This document shows positions 52,661 through 63,969 of a DNA stretch of 64,000 bases, one piece after another. The position numbers and the translations under genes were made by a program. The notes under the pieces were generated by a model. The model was given only the letters and a program-made list of their open reading frames with translations. It did no database searches and was not told the DNA's origin. Origin of the DNA: Pogonophryne albipinna (taxonomy: Eukaryota; Chordata; Actinopteri; Perciformes; Artedidraconidae). Every line of letters begins with the position of its first letter. Position 1 is the stretch's first letter. The stretch is taken from contig CM053256.1 of the NCBI GenBank assembly GCA_028583405.1, forward strand, positions 6,655,527 through 6,719,526. The letters run 5' to 3'.

Positions 52661-53320
52661 AGTACTTTTCCCACAATAGTTCATCAGAACTCAGATATAT
52701 TTGCGTTCACACCGGTTCACACCAAAAAGCCCCCTGAACTAAATTAGTTAATTAGAACCATTGTTACCCCCTTTTCAGTCCCTGCTAGAGAGCAGGGACT
52801 TTCGTGGGAGAAAAAGGTTCCTATGTCTGATTGGCTGGGCGGAATGCAAACCACGCCCCGTAAAACTCCCAAAAGTTTTGTGAAGCCGCCATTTTATTAT
52901 CCTCGCATTAGCATTATTAGCATTAGCATTAGCCCAGCGCAGAAACGCAGAGAGACCAATTTATGGCAACACAAAAGAAAACATGGGAGATGAGGAGGTG
53001 TCGGCATTCTGGCGATTTACTCGGAAGGCTTCAGTAGAAGCTGCTGGGAGTCCCAGTTGCTTCTAATGAAGCCAGTCCCCAACTCCGGGGACTTCCGGCC
53101 GGGGACTTTGGGTGGCAGTATACGCCGTGAAGTTGTTTGCGGCCTGCCAGTAAACCCAAAGCAGAAGAAGAAGAAGTGACGTCAGCGGCTTCATTTGCCA
53201 TTTTTCATTTTTCATGCCTGTGTGTGGACATTGCGGTGTGAACGCGATCTGCTTTAGTTCATCAGAACTAAAAGAGTTCTGATGAACTGAGTTCTCATGA
53301 ACTATTGCGGGAAAAGAACT
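52661..53320. mobile_element. foldback element with 34-bp inverted arms
   Basis: The left arm 52661-52694 (AGTACTTTTCCCACAATAG...) and right arm 53287-53320 are reverse complements with three mismatches. A second inverted pair lies inside (GCGTTCACACCGG near 52703, CGGTGTGAACGC near 53234). GCGTTCACACCGG also precedes the left arm, so the true left end may be near 52647 and the right end truncated. The middle contains an (ATTAGC)n-like run near 52905-52932. Non-coding. Superfamily not determined. Confidence 0.72.
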
Positions 53321-53895
53321 GTTAGAAATTAAAATCAATGTTGATATGGCGTAATTTGAATAAAATACACTGTATTTAATTTAAATATGTTTTATTCTAA
53401 AAACCGAATATTTACACTTGACTTCCGGTTTTCCGCCAGTGAATTTCGTCATTTCTGGTTAGCATTAACATGTGGCGAAATGCTACGTTTTCAAACCGTG
53501 AATTGAAGGTGAAATGACGTGATGTTGTACCCTAAACACACTGGGTTTAACACTCATTCATTGACGCTGAAATCATGTTTATTAGGGAATGTTTAACACT
53601 AGAACCGCCAGAGGTCGCTGTATACCTAAAACCGCCAACGGGTCAAATGTACCCGCTATTGATTTTCAAGGTACAATGTTCTTTTATTTATCATACAGAA
53701 CAGTGAGTTTTGATCGCACAGAGATGACATTTATACCAATATAATCTGTGGACTCTCAGCTTTTCATATGATATAGTTTGTGCAGATAACATGAAGTATA
53801 AAATGTCGCTAAGAGTGCTGATTTAAACGCTTGGTGTTAGACTTGTGTTTTGTTTAGGTACAAATATCTCTCTCTCTCTATCTATAACTATCTAT

Positions 53896-55426
53896 TAGGG
53901 ATGTAACGATATACCGAATATCGCGGTATCGCGGTAAATAAACGTCCCAATACCGTCGTGAGACTGACAAAATCTACCGCGATAAAAAAAAAAAAATGTT
54001 TTTAAAAAAAATAATATTTTTTTTTAAAACACTTTTTTTTGTTTTAAACCTTTATTTAACCAGATGGTCCCATTGAGATCATCGATCTCTTTTTCAAGAG
54101 AGACCTGTCCAACATGGCAGCAAGTAAGAACATAAAACAACAGAACACAAAAGGACATCGTATTTATATGGGGGTTATTCCCTATCTTTATTCAAGAGCG
54201 TGGTATTTAAATTTGAGAGCATACTTTATGTATTTATTTCCCTCAAACCCTGTCCTCGCACTCAAATAGTGCCTGCTTGCACTTAGATTTGCTCTGCTTC
54301 TGCTCAAACTGTACACTTGCACTCAGATATATTGCTGTTTACAGATTTGTTCTGCTCTCAGATTTATTCTGTGCGCGCTCGAAATTTTTGTGCAACAATC
54401 CTGTCAAAATCCCTCAACCAATAGGAGGCCAGGTGTCCTTGCGGGTGCGTTCGCTTTACTTATTACAGCGTCCCGTAAGGGCGGTTATTCTTTGGTTTAT
54501 AAACTCCCGCCCTCCACGGCTTTATAATATAGAATGTACTGTTCAAGAGAGAGCACGCTCGTGAACTGTCAACGGGGGGGGCGGTGTTATGCCGTGTGTG
54601 CATGATGCACCTCGCGGGAGCGCGCACAGCGTAAAGCAAAACCTCCCAGACATGTGTTGATCTGTACGGCAAAGTACGGTTTGGAAACTCTATCATTTCC
54701 TTTTGGAGGGCATGCATAACACGGCATAACACCAGAGCCTCGCTGCGGGGAAACGTTGGCGCTGTTCCGAGTTTGTTCTAATCTGTCAAAAATGACAGAC
54801 TGCTTTCAGATTTTTCCGTCATTGTTAAATAAAATATTCGGTTAACGCGACCACTGCTGTCCCAGCAACATCAGTACCAGCAACATCAGTACCAAGCAAG
54901 AGAGTTTTTTCCAGAGCAGGGGATATTGTAAATGCCCAAACATCCAAGCTTATAAATACCTGGAAATGTGGACATTCTCATATTCCTAAAAACCTGTCTG
55001 ATGATGCTGAGTGAGTGACTTGTGAGTTTGAGTTGAGTTACTTGAAAAACTAAAGTGAAACTTGATTTATTTTATTGCAGGGTCTGATTATTAAATGTCC
55101 TTGTTTATTTGTGAGATGCAGTGGCACAAACAAAATGCCTACTTTGTTTGGTAGTACTATAGGTACAAAAACACTGGTTTTCTTGTTCCAGTCTGTTACT
55201 GTCACTTTGTTTTTGACAATACTGCTATCCTACTAAAATGCTATACAAATCAGATTTATTATTTAATAAAGAAACATTTTCCGAGTAAGAAATATTTGTA
55301 TTGAAAAAGAAAAAAAAAAAAAAATATTTTTTTCCTTTATTATTCAATATCGCGATTAATACCGTACCGTGGACTTGTGATCGCGATATTATCGTACCGT
55401 GAGTTTTTGGTATCGTTACATCCCTA
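53896..55426. mobile_element. hAT element, 1531 bp, with perfect ends, second layer
   Basis: TAGGGATGTAACGATA (53896-53911) and TATCGTTACATCCCTA (55411-55426) are exact inverted repeats. CTATCTAT lies on both sides (53888-53895, 55427-55434); since the target is a tetranucleotide repeat, this duplication is consistent rather than decisive. Subterminal TATCGCGGTATCGCGG and ATCGCGATATTATCG motifs are mirror-like. No transposase is encoded; the segment at 54047-54120 (CCATTGAGATCATCGATC...) and the one at 54400-54790 look imported. Confidence 0.85.
54583..54733. mobile_element. 151-bp MITE, innermost layer
   Basis: GGTGTTATGCCGTG at 54583-54596 is perfectly inverted at 54720-54733. It interrupts a phrase, CTGTCAACGGGGGG | AGCCTCGCTGCGGGG, that occurs uninterrupted at 49312-49340, so the window itself supplies a near-empty site. 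Non-coding. The superfamily is unknown; target duplication is not obvious. Confidence 0.75.
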
Positions 55427-55615
55427 CTATCTATCGATCTATCTGTAATGTTCTGTTCTATGGACATATAATTGTCTACTTAAACAGACGACGTGGACTA
55501 CTTCTCTCATTCCGAGTGTTCGTCTTTATTCAACTGGCACGTAACCTGCACACATGCATTACGTCCTCAACGTGAGCTCAGTCATCCAAGATCTTGTATT
55601 CTCCAAGATGTTACA

Positions 55616-55699
55616 CTATCTATAACTATCTGTCTATCTCTCTCTCTATCCATCTATCAATACATCTATCTATTTATCTCTCTCTCTCTCTATCTATAA
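55616..55699. repeat. (CTAT)n/(CT)n low-complexity tract
   Basis: Alternating CTAT, CTCT and CATC units within the outer piggyBac-like element. Confidence 0.9.
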
Positions 55700-55988
55700 G
55701 GAACTGCAGTAGACAAAAGGCGTTGCTATAGCAACACGTCATGTTTACGCTGCATTTTCTATGAGGTAAATATTACCCGCTGGCAGATATAGGTATAAAT
55801 GGCATTTTTTTGGCGATTTTTTTCAATCTGACTTCATATTGACAATTGTTAACAACAGAGGGTGCTACATAACACACTTTCAGGAAAAGTCACGGACTGG
55901 GAGACTTTAATATAATATTGAAAAAAAGTTACATACAATCAAAAAACAGCTGCGGGTAAAATGTACCCGTTGGCGGTTCTAGTGTTAA

Positions 55989-58900
55989 ACAACCACAGAC
56001 ATCAGAATGATGTAATTCAGCAGCAGAAACCGGCAGGAATTGCATTGGACACGCCCCCCATCAACGCCGGCCAATAGGAGAAGACCTCAGATGACAACAG
56101 GAAGAGCAAGCCAAGACCTCTTCTCCTCCTGACCTGGGCTGACCAACACATGGGGAGAGGGCCGCCACTCGCAAATTTCATTTGTATATCACTGCATCTT
56201 TTGTGTAATTAAATGCTGTTAACTTTTATAGGCTTCCCTTGACTCTTTTCAGTCTGTCCTGCTCTCAGGGTTCAAGAATTACTAACAGAACTTATTCGGT
56301 CTTACAAAAAAACATGGATACCTTTTTGTGAAGTAGCAGTGAAAGGATTACCAATACCTGCTAGTCTCTGCAATTTTTTTTCGTGTGTATTGGTGCTTAA
56401 CATTTGCCGTGGCATCATTGTTTTCACATTAGCTCTCGTAAAGCATAGGGAATGTATTCCCTCCACCTCTGTTCACGCTCCACTGGGAATTGTACTCGTA
56501 TATTCTTTTATATTTTCTTCCATAGGGCTTCCATCATAAATTCAACACAATGTATAACTCAATAAAAGACATAACCTCGAGGTTATTTACAGGGAGCTTC
56601 CAACTACTATCATCTGGGCCCATAATGCACGGAAATAATGTGCACCTTGTCACGGGATGACACCCAAAGCCCAATAAATCCCGCTGCTGCCACTGGACCA
56701 CATGACAAATGGAAACCTCCTCCACCCAAACTACCAGCAGCCACACACCACCAGCAGTCACTGTCGAGGTTACCCAGAGCGAGGCACTTTGTGAGGAATC
56801 AGCACTCTTTATTTTCCATCATTGCAGTCCTGAACCCCACACAGCTGGATTGGAAGATGTCCAGTGTGAAGAAGTGGGGGATCAACGCGTGATGTCTAAC
56901 TGACAGCTGGAACAGACTGCCCTGAAGGAAACTCATATAAAGGCAAAGCATTAATTTATTCATGTTTCAGTTTAATTAATAGTATGCCAGAGGTTAAACA
57001 CAGACAGTTTTAGAAAAGGAATAAAATCGTTTTTCATGTCTCCCACCTCCCCCTGCAGTCAAATCCATGCTCACGCCATGATGTGACCAAGCTTCCCCGT
57101 TCTTTAAATCTCACTGTGTTCAATGTTGTGAACTAAATATTTTAAAGCAATGGGACCACAACAAATTCAGCCTTTTTTCTTTCATTCATTTGATTTTAAA
57201 TCTCTCATAATGCACAAGATCTCAGAAACAGATTGGAGTTTTATTAAAACAAACACAGCTGCATTTGGAGCATAACTAATCATATTGGTTGGTTAAAGCT
57301 CCACAAGCAGAGTCAACAAACCAATTTATTTCAGAGCCAACAAAAGCTAAATCGTCAACTGATGGAAAGAGTAATATTGATTGGAAATGAAATACAAATA
57401 TGAAAGGTAAACACTAGGTTTGGTCAACATGACGATATGAGATGATGGACATTAGTTCGCTTTCTGTAATCACACACGTTTGTTGGTGCATGTTTTCAGC
57501 ATGTACACTCATGGCCTATAGAAACTAAAATGTGTCGGTTTTACATCTTTGTGAATGTAATGTTTCCATCCAAATGTCTTAAATATACCTAAATTATGAG
57601 GAAATTTAACAAAGATAAGGTCAAATCATGTTTGATTTGTTCTTGTTATGCAATTATTAAGTTAAGTTTATTAAGTTTATACAAGGTGATGTAATTGCAA
57701 GAGCTTAGCATAGGTTTTTGGAATTATAACCACTTTATTGTATTTTATGTTTTATAATTCTAAGCAATCATATTTTGTTTGTCATTTTGGCACAGTGTTT
57801 AAGTCTAAATACTACAATGCAGCAGAGCCTCACCTTTCACGTTGGAATCTCGTGATAGTACGAAAGCTAATGATATTTGTTGAAACATATCCATTTCACA
57901 CGACATGTTGAGTTTGGGTTTCACACGTGTTAAAAGTGTTGCCTTTATAACCATCCTGTTTGAAGTCCTCCCTACTCTTACTTTATTGCTCTTTATCTTA
58001 CCTTTCTGTCCTAATGCTTCTGTCATAATATCTACAGCCTCTGGAGTTTGGAGTCATGTAATGTAATGTAATATTGGGGAATAATCATGTAAATAAATGA
58101 TAACTGTCTTCTGTTGGTGAAGTTATGTTCAGAAGTTAGTTATTCTCTATTCACATGGAGTACCAAACCCATATGAGGCTGATAACCTTGGAAGTGGTTG
58201 ACCTTGGATGCAGTTGCGATGGAGAAGAAACCAGTAAGAGAAATGTTTTGTCATGAATTTGTAATAAAGACACAGGAAAATACTGGCCCAATTAATCCAG
58301 AATGCACACTTTAAAACAAAACAGGGATTCTGACAGACAAGAAACACAAAGTGGTCTACGCCACACACCAGTTGATCATTTGGAGTGTGCTGCCCACCTG
58401 TAACGCATCATTAGAGAAGAGAATCGTTGCTACTGCCACGTACGAGACTCACCAGACTTCTGCTATTTCCTGTTTTTTTTCTTTCCGTTTGATAGTCCTG
58501 AAACTGGAAGTACAGCTATTGTTTTTCATGTTTTTTCATTGTTTTTCTTTCCTTATTGAACGCACAGTAGCACTACACCCAGAGAAATGCAACTTGTGCT
58601 GTATTGCTTCCTTATTACTACAGTAATTCATTGCAGAACGTGTTTTTGGCTATTTATTTTAAGAGATTTAATTAAAAACATTAAAGCAAAGTAAAACGAA
58701 TAAAGGGCAGTGATGCCAGGTGAGTGGAGGGTTTCATCACTTGTTACGTACGATGCATAACGTTAAGATTTACAAAAGAGAAAAAAAGCACAAGAGGGCT
58801 TAAGTAAGATATTAGCAAAAATGGGTGCCATGTGGATCTTGTTAAAGGAACAAAGTCGACTTTGTGTATTCAGCAGCGGTTTTAAGCTCTGAATAGTATG

Positions 58901-59994
58901 ATGGGAGGCTGAAGAGAGGCTGGGAGATTAGAATAATAACATAATGATGATTAGATATTTCATTATAGTTGTTAACTAAGAGGAACATTAAAGGCTCTCG
59001 TTACAATCAGCTACAGTGAAGGAAAGTTGTTCACGGCTGGCTCCATCAACACCCAAACCTGCCAAGGGCGACTCAGCACAATGCAGAAAACCACACCGTT
59101 CTCACGAGGCACATTACCAATTAAACAGAACATCATGAAGGTGAGAGCACATTAGCAGCAAGTTCATTAAAAATGATCAGTTCTTCAGGACCAAGTGCGC
59201 ACACATCAAGACAAATATACAAAGGTGCAAATGTTTTCCCACAATTTGTAACAAAATAAACAAAATAAATCAGACACCTATTAGAACATCTTCTAGGTAG
59301 CTAGTCATACTTAATTGGTATTTCATTTTCAATCACTTTTAAGACTGAGTAAAAGGCAAGATCAATCCAAAGATCAATTTTTGTCGCTGTCTGGAACAAC
59401 TGTCCTCCTTTTTCCTTTGCAAATTCATCCACAGGAGTAAGAAAAATACTCACTCGAATAATTGATGTGCATGTACTGTTTTGGGCTATGTAAGAGAATA
59501 TCAATGTATTAATGTGGTTATCCTTCTAACATGTTTGCCTTCATGTGGTTCCCAACAAACAGATGTTTGCTCGTCTTCGCTGAAAGAAAAACAAATTAAA
59601 AAGCCTTCACATTTCACGCTTTTAGCCTTTAGGGTTTGATTTTCTTTCCCCCACAAAAACATCAAAACAGTTTTCACTTGTTTGGAGCTGCAGCTAAAAA
59701 GACAGACAGAGAATTCAATCAAATGAAATAGGAGGTAATATCATGCAGACTCTAGACAGCCTGGGAACAAGGCCACCAAAGGATGTACGTGAAAGACAAA
59801 TACTTTTTGTTGTGAAGCTGCAGTGTCTGACATATCAACGTGGCTTCAAGTCTGTGGAGTATCATTAGTAGAAAACACTGGGCTGCGAAGAAGAGTCTTG
59901 CTGCCTCATACTCATCATCAGAACAACTGCAGAAAGAAAGAAAAGGTACAAACTCAGCGAGGGACAAAACACCAAGTTCAATTCAGAGAGAGAC
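55989..59994. other. non-coding sequence
   Basis: AT-rich, no recognisable coding region or complete mobile element. Short open frames, both strands, carry no motif. Confidence 0.55.
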
Positions 59995-60460
59995 TGTCAG
60001 GTTTGGGGAAAATAGGACCCAAGTGCAGTTTAAAAAAGGACTAAAAAAGGTAAGGTAACAAAAGGCAAGCTTTATTTATAAAAAGCCGAAGACAAGAAAA
60101 AAATTAACAAAACCGGGGAGCACGACAGACAGGAACAAACGTACAGGCGGGTACAGGCAGGAGACATAGACAAGCATAGACGACAGGTAGGAGGGACATG
60201 AAACGACGACGAACAGACATGGAGCACAGGAGAAGACTAGACTAAATACACAGAAGGGTAATCACAGGACAAGACACAGCTGGGCAGGGGAGGCAGAAAC
60301 ACAAGGGCAACAGGTGAACACAATGAGGCACAATCAGACACACCAGGGAAACTAACGACAGGAAGGCAAACACAGGGAGTAGGATCAGACAAGACACAAG
60401 GAGGAAAACATTTCAAAATGAAAAGGTGGAAAATGAAAACATAAATCCAAAACCATGACA
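59995..60460 (-). repeat. 3' LTR (minus-strand sense) of non-autonomous element
   Basis: Same ends as its partner; AATAAA on the minus strand corresponds to plus 60071-60076. Confidence 0.9.
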
Positions 60461-60463
60461 GAA

Positions 60464-60480
60464 CCCCCCCCCCCCCCCCC
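60464..60480 (-). promoter_or_regulatory. polypurine tract of non-autonomous LTR element
   Basis: Seventeen C on the plus strand (G on the sense strand), separated from the 3' LTR by TTC on the sense strand. Position fits plus-strand priming. Confidence 0.7.
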
Positions 60481-60699
60481 TAAAAAGTCCAAAACCTCTA
60501 GAAGGGTGGGTGGAGGGGGTCCGGAGGAGGGGTTTGGGCTGACAGCCCGGGGGCACGGCAGAGTTCATGGAGGGGATCTCGGGCGGACGGCCCGGGGGCA
60601 AGGCAGGGTTTGAGGAGGGGGTCTCTGGACGACCGCCCGGGGGCAAGGCAGAGTTCAAAAAGGGGTCGGCGGGACCCCCAACAGGACAGGACATGGGGT

Positions 60700-61456
60700 C
60701 GGGACTTGAGAAGGGACTAGAGAAGGGAAATGAGAAGGGATTTGAGAAGGGACTTGGAAAGGGAATTGAGTAAGGACTTGAGAAGGGACTAGAGAAGGGA
60801 CTTGAGAAGAAACTAGAGAAGGGACTTGAGTAGGGACTTCAGTAGGGACTAGAGAAGGAACTAGAGATGGGACTAGAGAGGGGACTTGAGAAGGGACTAG
60901 AGAAGGGACTTGGGAAGGGACTAGAGAAGGGAAATGAGAAGGGATTTGAGAGGGGACTCGAGAGGGGACTCGAGAGGGGACTAGAGAGGGGACTCGAGAG
61001 GGGACTAGAGAAGGGATTTGGGAAGGGACTAGAGAAGGGAAATGAGAAGGGATTTGAGAGGAGACTTGAGAGGGGACTCCAGAGGGGACTCCAGAGGGGA
61101 CTCGAGAAGAGACTCGAGAAGGGACTTGAGTAGGGACTAGAGAGGGGACTTGAGAAGGGACTAGAGAAGGGAAATGAGAGGAGACTTGAGAGGGGACTTG
61201 AGAGGGGACTAGAGAAGGGATTTGGGAAGGGACTAGAGAAGGGACTCCAGAGGGGAATCCAGAGGGGACTCGAGAAGAGACTCGAGAGGGAACTTGAGAA
61301 GGGACTTGAGAGGGGACTCGAGAGGGGACTTGAGGAGGGACTTGTAAAGGAACTCGAGAGGGGACTAGAGAAGGGACTCGAGAGGGGACTTGAGGAGGGA
61401 CTTGAGAAGGGACTTGAGAGGAGACTTGAGAGGGGACTTGAGAGGGGACTCGAGAC
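60700..61456. repeat. 12-bp minisatellite, about 62 units
   Basis: Unit AGAAGGGACTTG with variants (GGGACTAGAG, GGGACTCGAG, GGGAAATGAG, GGGATTTGAG). Because 12 is divisible by 3 and the unit lacks stops on the minus strand, all three minus frames are open here, giving PSQV/PSLV, SSPL/SSPF and KSPL/ESLL tetrapeptide repeats; the plus strand gives EKGL/ERGL. Confidence 0.93.
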
Positions 61457-62294
61457 TTGAGTTGGCGGCACTCCCGAGTCGGCGGGACCCCCGATGAAGA
61501 AGGGACTCGAGTCGGTGGGACCCCCGACGGTGAAGGAGCTTGAGTCGGCCGGTATGCCGACAGGATACGAGGGGTTGGCGTCGGCCGGTGAGCCAATCCG
61601 GAAACGGGGAGCTGGAGTCGGCCGGTACGCCGACAGGACACGGGGGGCTGGCGTCGGCCGGAGATCCAACAGGAGACGAGGAGCTGGTGTCGGCCGGTAC
61701 GCCGACAGGACACGGGGGGCTGGTGTCGGCTGGAGAGCCAGTACTGGAGCTGAAACTGGAGTCGGGACCATGGCCGCTGGGGCCGGCACAGGAGCCGGGA
61801 CCATGGCTGCTGGGACCGTAACAGGAGCCGGGACCATGGCTGCTGGGACCGGAACTGAAGCCGGGACCATGGCCGTGTGGGCCGGCACTGGAGCCGGAAA
61901 CATGGCTGCTGGGGATGAAGCTGAAACTGGAGCCGGAAACATGGCTGCTCTGGGCCGGAACTGGGGCCGGAACTATGGCTGCTGGAGTACGGGCTGGAAT
62001 CCTGGCATTGCGTCTCCTAGAGACCTTTTGGAGACTCCGTGGACCTCCTAAGGCCAGGCCGGATCCCTGGAAGGGGTTCAAGACTTGAGACAGGCACTCA
62101 GGGCTACTTGTAAAAACCTTAAGCCACTCGGGCAACGAGCTCCAGAGCCAGGGCTTGTTGGCCACCTCCATGTGTGCCTCCTTCAGGGCAGCCTCCTTGG
62201 CCGCTCTTGAAGACACTCTCATCCACTTATAAAAAATATCAAGAGTGTACATCAGTGGATCCAACTCTTGAGGGGAAAAAACTGCTGGGTCCAT
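61365..62294 (-). CDS. gag-position ORF of the non-autonomous LTR element
   Basis: A 309-codon frame starting 16 bases inside the 5' LTR boundary, where gag would lie. Residues 1-110 are non-repetitive and have normal composition (MDPAVFSPQELDPLMY, FYKWMRVSSRAAKEAALKE, KPWLWSSLPEWLKVF), perhaps a small helical domain. Residues 110-175 are Ser/Gly/His/Pro repeats (GPSSHGPGS), 175-225 are SPADxSPPCPVGVPAD repeats, and the last 25 are tetrapeptide repeats (SPLK) read from the minisatellite. There is no zinc knuckle and no catalytic motif. The N-terminal domain may be a decayed or reduced gag that binds the RNA or particle of a helper element; that is inference. I do not recognise it as a host protein. 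Confidence 0.6.
   Translation of the reverse strand: MDPAVFSPQELDPLMYTLDIFYKWMRVSSRAAKEAALKEAHMEVANKPWLWSSLPEWLKVFTSSPECLSQVLNPFQGSGLALGGPRSLQKVSRRRNARIPARTPAAIVPAPVPAQSSHVSGSSFSFIPSSHVSGSSAGPHGHGPGFSSGPSSHGPGSCYGPSSHGPGSCAGPSGHGPDSSFSSSTGSPADTSPPCPVGVPADTSSSSPVGSPADASPPCPVGVPADSSSPFPDWLTGRRQPLVSCRHTGRLKLLHRRGSHRLESLLHRGSRRLGSAANSSLESPLKSPLKSPLKSLLKSLLKSPLESLL
61540..61990. repeat. two further tandem repeat arrays in the LTR element
   Basis: First, about 60-bp units around GTCGGCCGGTACGCCGACAG (61540-61740); second, about 36-bp units around GCCGGGACCATGGCTGCTGG (61765-61980). Both keep the minus-strand frame open and encode the Pro/Ala/Ser/Gly-rich middle of the ORF. Confidence 0.85.
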
Positions 62295-62310
62295 ACTGGT
62301 CTGTTCGTAC

Positions 62311-62786
62311 TGTCAGGTTTGGGGAAAACAGGACCCAAGTGCAGTTTAAAAAAGGACTAAAAAAGGTAAGGTAACAAAAGGCGAGCTTTATTTATAAAAA
62401 GCAGAAGACAAGAAAAACAAGAAACTAATTAACAGAAATAAAACCGGGGAGCACGACAGACAGGAACACATTTAAGGAGACAGGCAGGAGACATGGACAA
62501 GCATAGACGACAGGTAGGAGGGACATGAAACGAGGACGAACAGACATGGAGCACAGGGGAAGACTAGATTAAATACACAGAAGGGTAATCACAGGACAAG
62601 ACACAGCTGGGCAGGGGAGGCAGAAACTCAAGGGCAACAGGTGAACACAATGAGGCACAATCAGACACACCAGGGAAACTAACGACAGGAAGGCAAACAC
62701 AGGGAGTAGGATCAGACAAGACACAAGGAGGAAAACATTTCAAAATAAAAGGTGGAAAATGAAAACATAAATCCAAAACCATGACA
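62311..62786 (-). repeat. 5' LTR (minus-strand sense) of non-autonomous element
   Basis: Plus-strand limits are TGTCAGGTTTGGGG at the left and AACCATGACA at the right. It has an AATAAA on the minus strand (plus TTTATT at 62387-62392). About 10 substitutions and a few small indels separate it from the copy at 59995-60460. Confidence 0.9.
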
Positions 62787-63009
62787 GAGCCTGAACGAGG
62801 CTAGCACAAACATCGAGGTAAAACAAAATAAAGAGGTGACATCGGGACATCACCCACTCTTTTTATCTATCTTTTTTTATGGGTTGATGGCATTTGCACC
62901 CGCCAACAGGCCAGCAGAGAGACACCATCTTATTTCACTCCTGTAAAGTGATGAACACAGCATCTCCCTGAAGCCTTATCTGCAGCAACAAGGTAACACG
63001 CAGGGCGCC

Positions 63010-63200
63010 GCTCCACTTATGCCCCTTTCACACCAACGCGTTTTCAGCTCCGGCTCGGAGCTGGAGCCTGAAAAGAGCCGGTTTTTCCTGTTCACACCGC
63101 AGCGGCGCCGCCTCTTAGCTCCAGAATCCGGTTCACTTCCAGCTCCAAAAAATTGTCGGTCTAGAGGCAAGAGCTTCGGTGCTAAGAGGTGGCGTCGCTT
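63010..63200. mobile_element. left part of a probable inverted-repeat element
   Basis: CCCCTTTCACACCAACGCG followed by GCTCCGGCTCGGAGCTGGAG and a second CTGTTCACACCGC resembles, from memory, the end of a common fish MITE. The matching right end was not found before the window edge, so limits and class are uncertain. Confidence 0.45.
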
Positions 63201-63969
63201 ACGTCCCTCTTACGTCGAGGCGTGCAGGAAACTAAACCCACCTCCCCTGAACATGGGTCAACTGGGTCGACTGTCATGCCTGCCTACAAGCAGTAGTGCT
63301 TATAAACACACTTTATAAAGTCAGGCAACACTAACCAGGCTTTGTGTGATTCTGTTTATTTGTACCTTACTTTGACCATCCGTTCGCTGTTATTGATCAT
63401 TGTGGAGAGAGGCAGACATTTTGTTTTGTATTATAGCAGCTATCGGATGGAATCAATACATGGGCTGCACAGATTGTCGTGTCCGACTATCACAAGTAGA
63501 ATCATAATAAAAATATGCCGGTAAGATGTGCCTGTAGAAAACGGTTTATGCCACAATAGGATAGCAATAGCAAGTAGTCAGTTTAGCTTCGGTTGCTATG
63601 CTAACATCACCCATTTTATACCAGAGAAACTTTCATAACAGCGTTGTGATGCCAAACAGCGTCAATTCAGACTGACACACATTCACTTAAGGGGAACTGG
63701 GGATATGTATCAGCTGCTTGTGTGAGTCGGACAGTGAATACTTTAGAGCGGCCGCTGCAGTGTGAGCTAACCGGGAGCTAACGGGAGAATAAACTCCCGT
63801 GGAAGAGCAGCCAACACTGCAGCGGTCGATAAATGCCGCAGAAACACATTAATAAACAATGAACCACAGCACTCTGGAGAAAAGCATAAGGTTGGAGAAG
63901 TCGTTATTTAATTTAATCTGGCTTCGTGTGATTAAAAGCAACACGATCATCGACCCGACGCAGTTCCCC
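63201..63969. other. non-coding sequence
   Basis: No recognisable gene or repeat boundaries; may be the interior of the element starting near 63010. Confidence 0.4.

Larger units (their letters stand above)
53597..55984. mobile_element. piggyBac-like TTAA-flanked element, outer layer of a three-deep nest
   Basis: CACTAGAACCGCCA at 53597-53610 is exactly inverted at 55971-55984 and both ends abut TTAA (53593-53596 and 55985-55988). Subterminal pairs CGCCAACGGGTCAAATGTACCC (left, split here by wording only) and GGGTAAAATGTACCCG with TTGGCGG (right) extend the symmetry. A CTAT/CTCT microsatellite inside served as the target of the hAT element. Without that insertion the element is about 850 bp and lacks a transposase. 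Confidence 0.82.
59995..62786 (-). mobile_element. non-autonomous LTR retrotransposon with repetitive ORF
   Basis: Direct repeats of 466 and 476 bp bound a 1.85-kb interior. On the minus strand the LTR starts TGTCATGG and ends CCTGACA, holds a correctly oriented AATAAA, and the interior ends in a 17-base G run before the 3' LTR, so transcription runs right to left. The flanks GAGAC (59990-59994) and GAGCC (62787-62791) match at 4 of 5 positions. No protease, reverse transcriptase, RNase H or integrase motif is present, so it must depend on another element. The LTRs are very similar, pointing to a young insertion. A gypsy-type origin is likely but inferred only from general form. Confidence 0.85.

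Noticed and set aside
61494..62051. 185-codon plus-strand open frame (Gly/Ala/Thr-rich)
   Set aside because: Antisense shadow of the tandem repeats in the minus-strand LTR element ORF.
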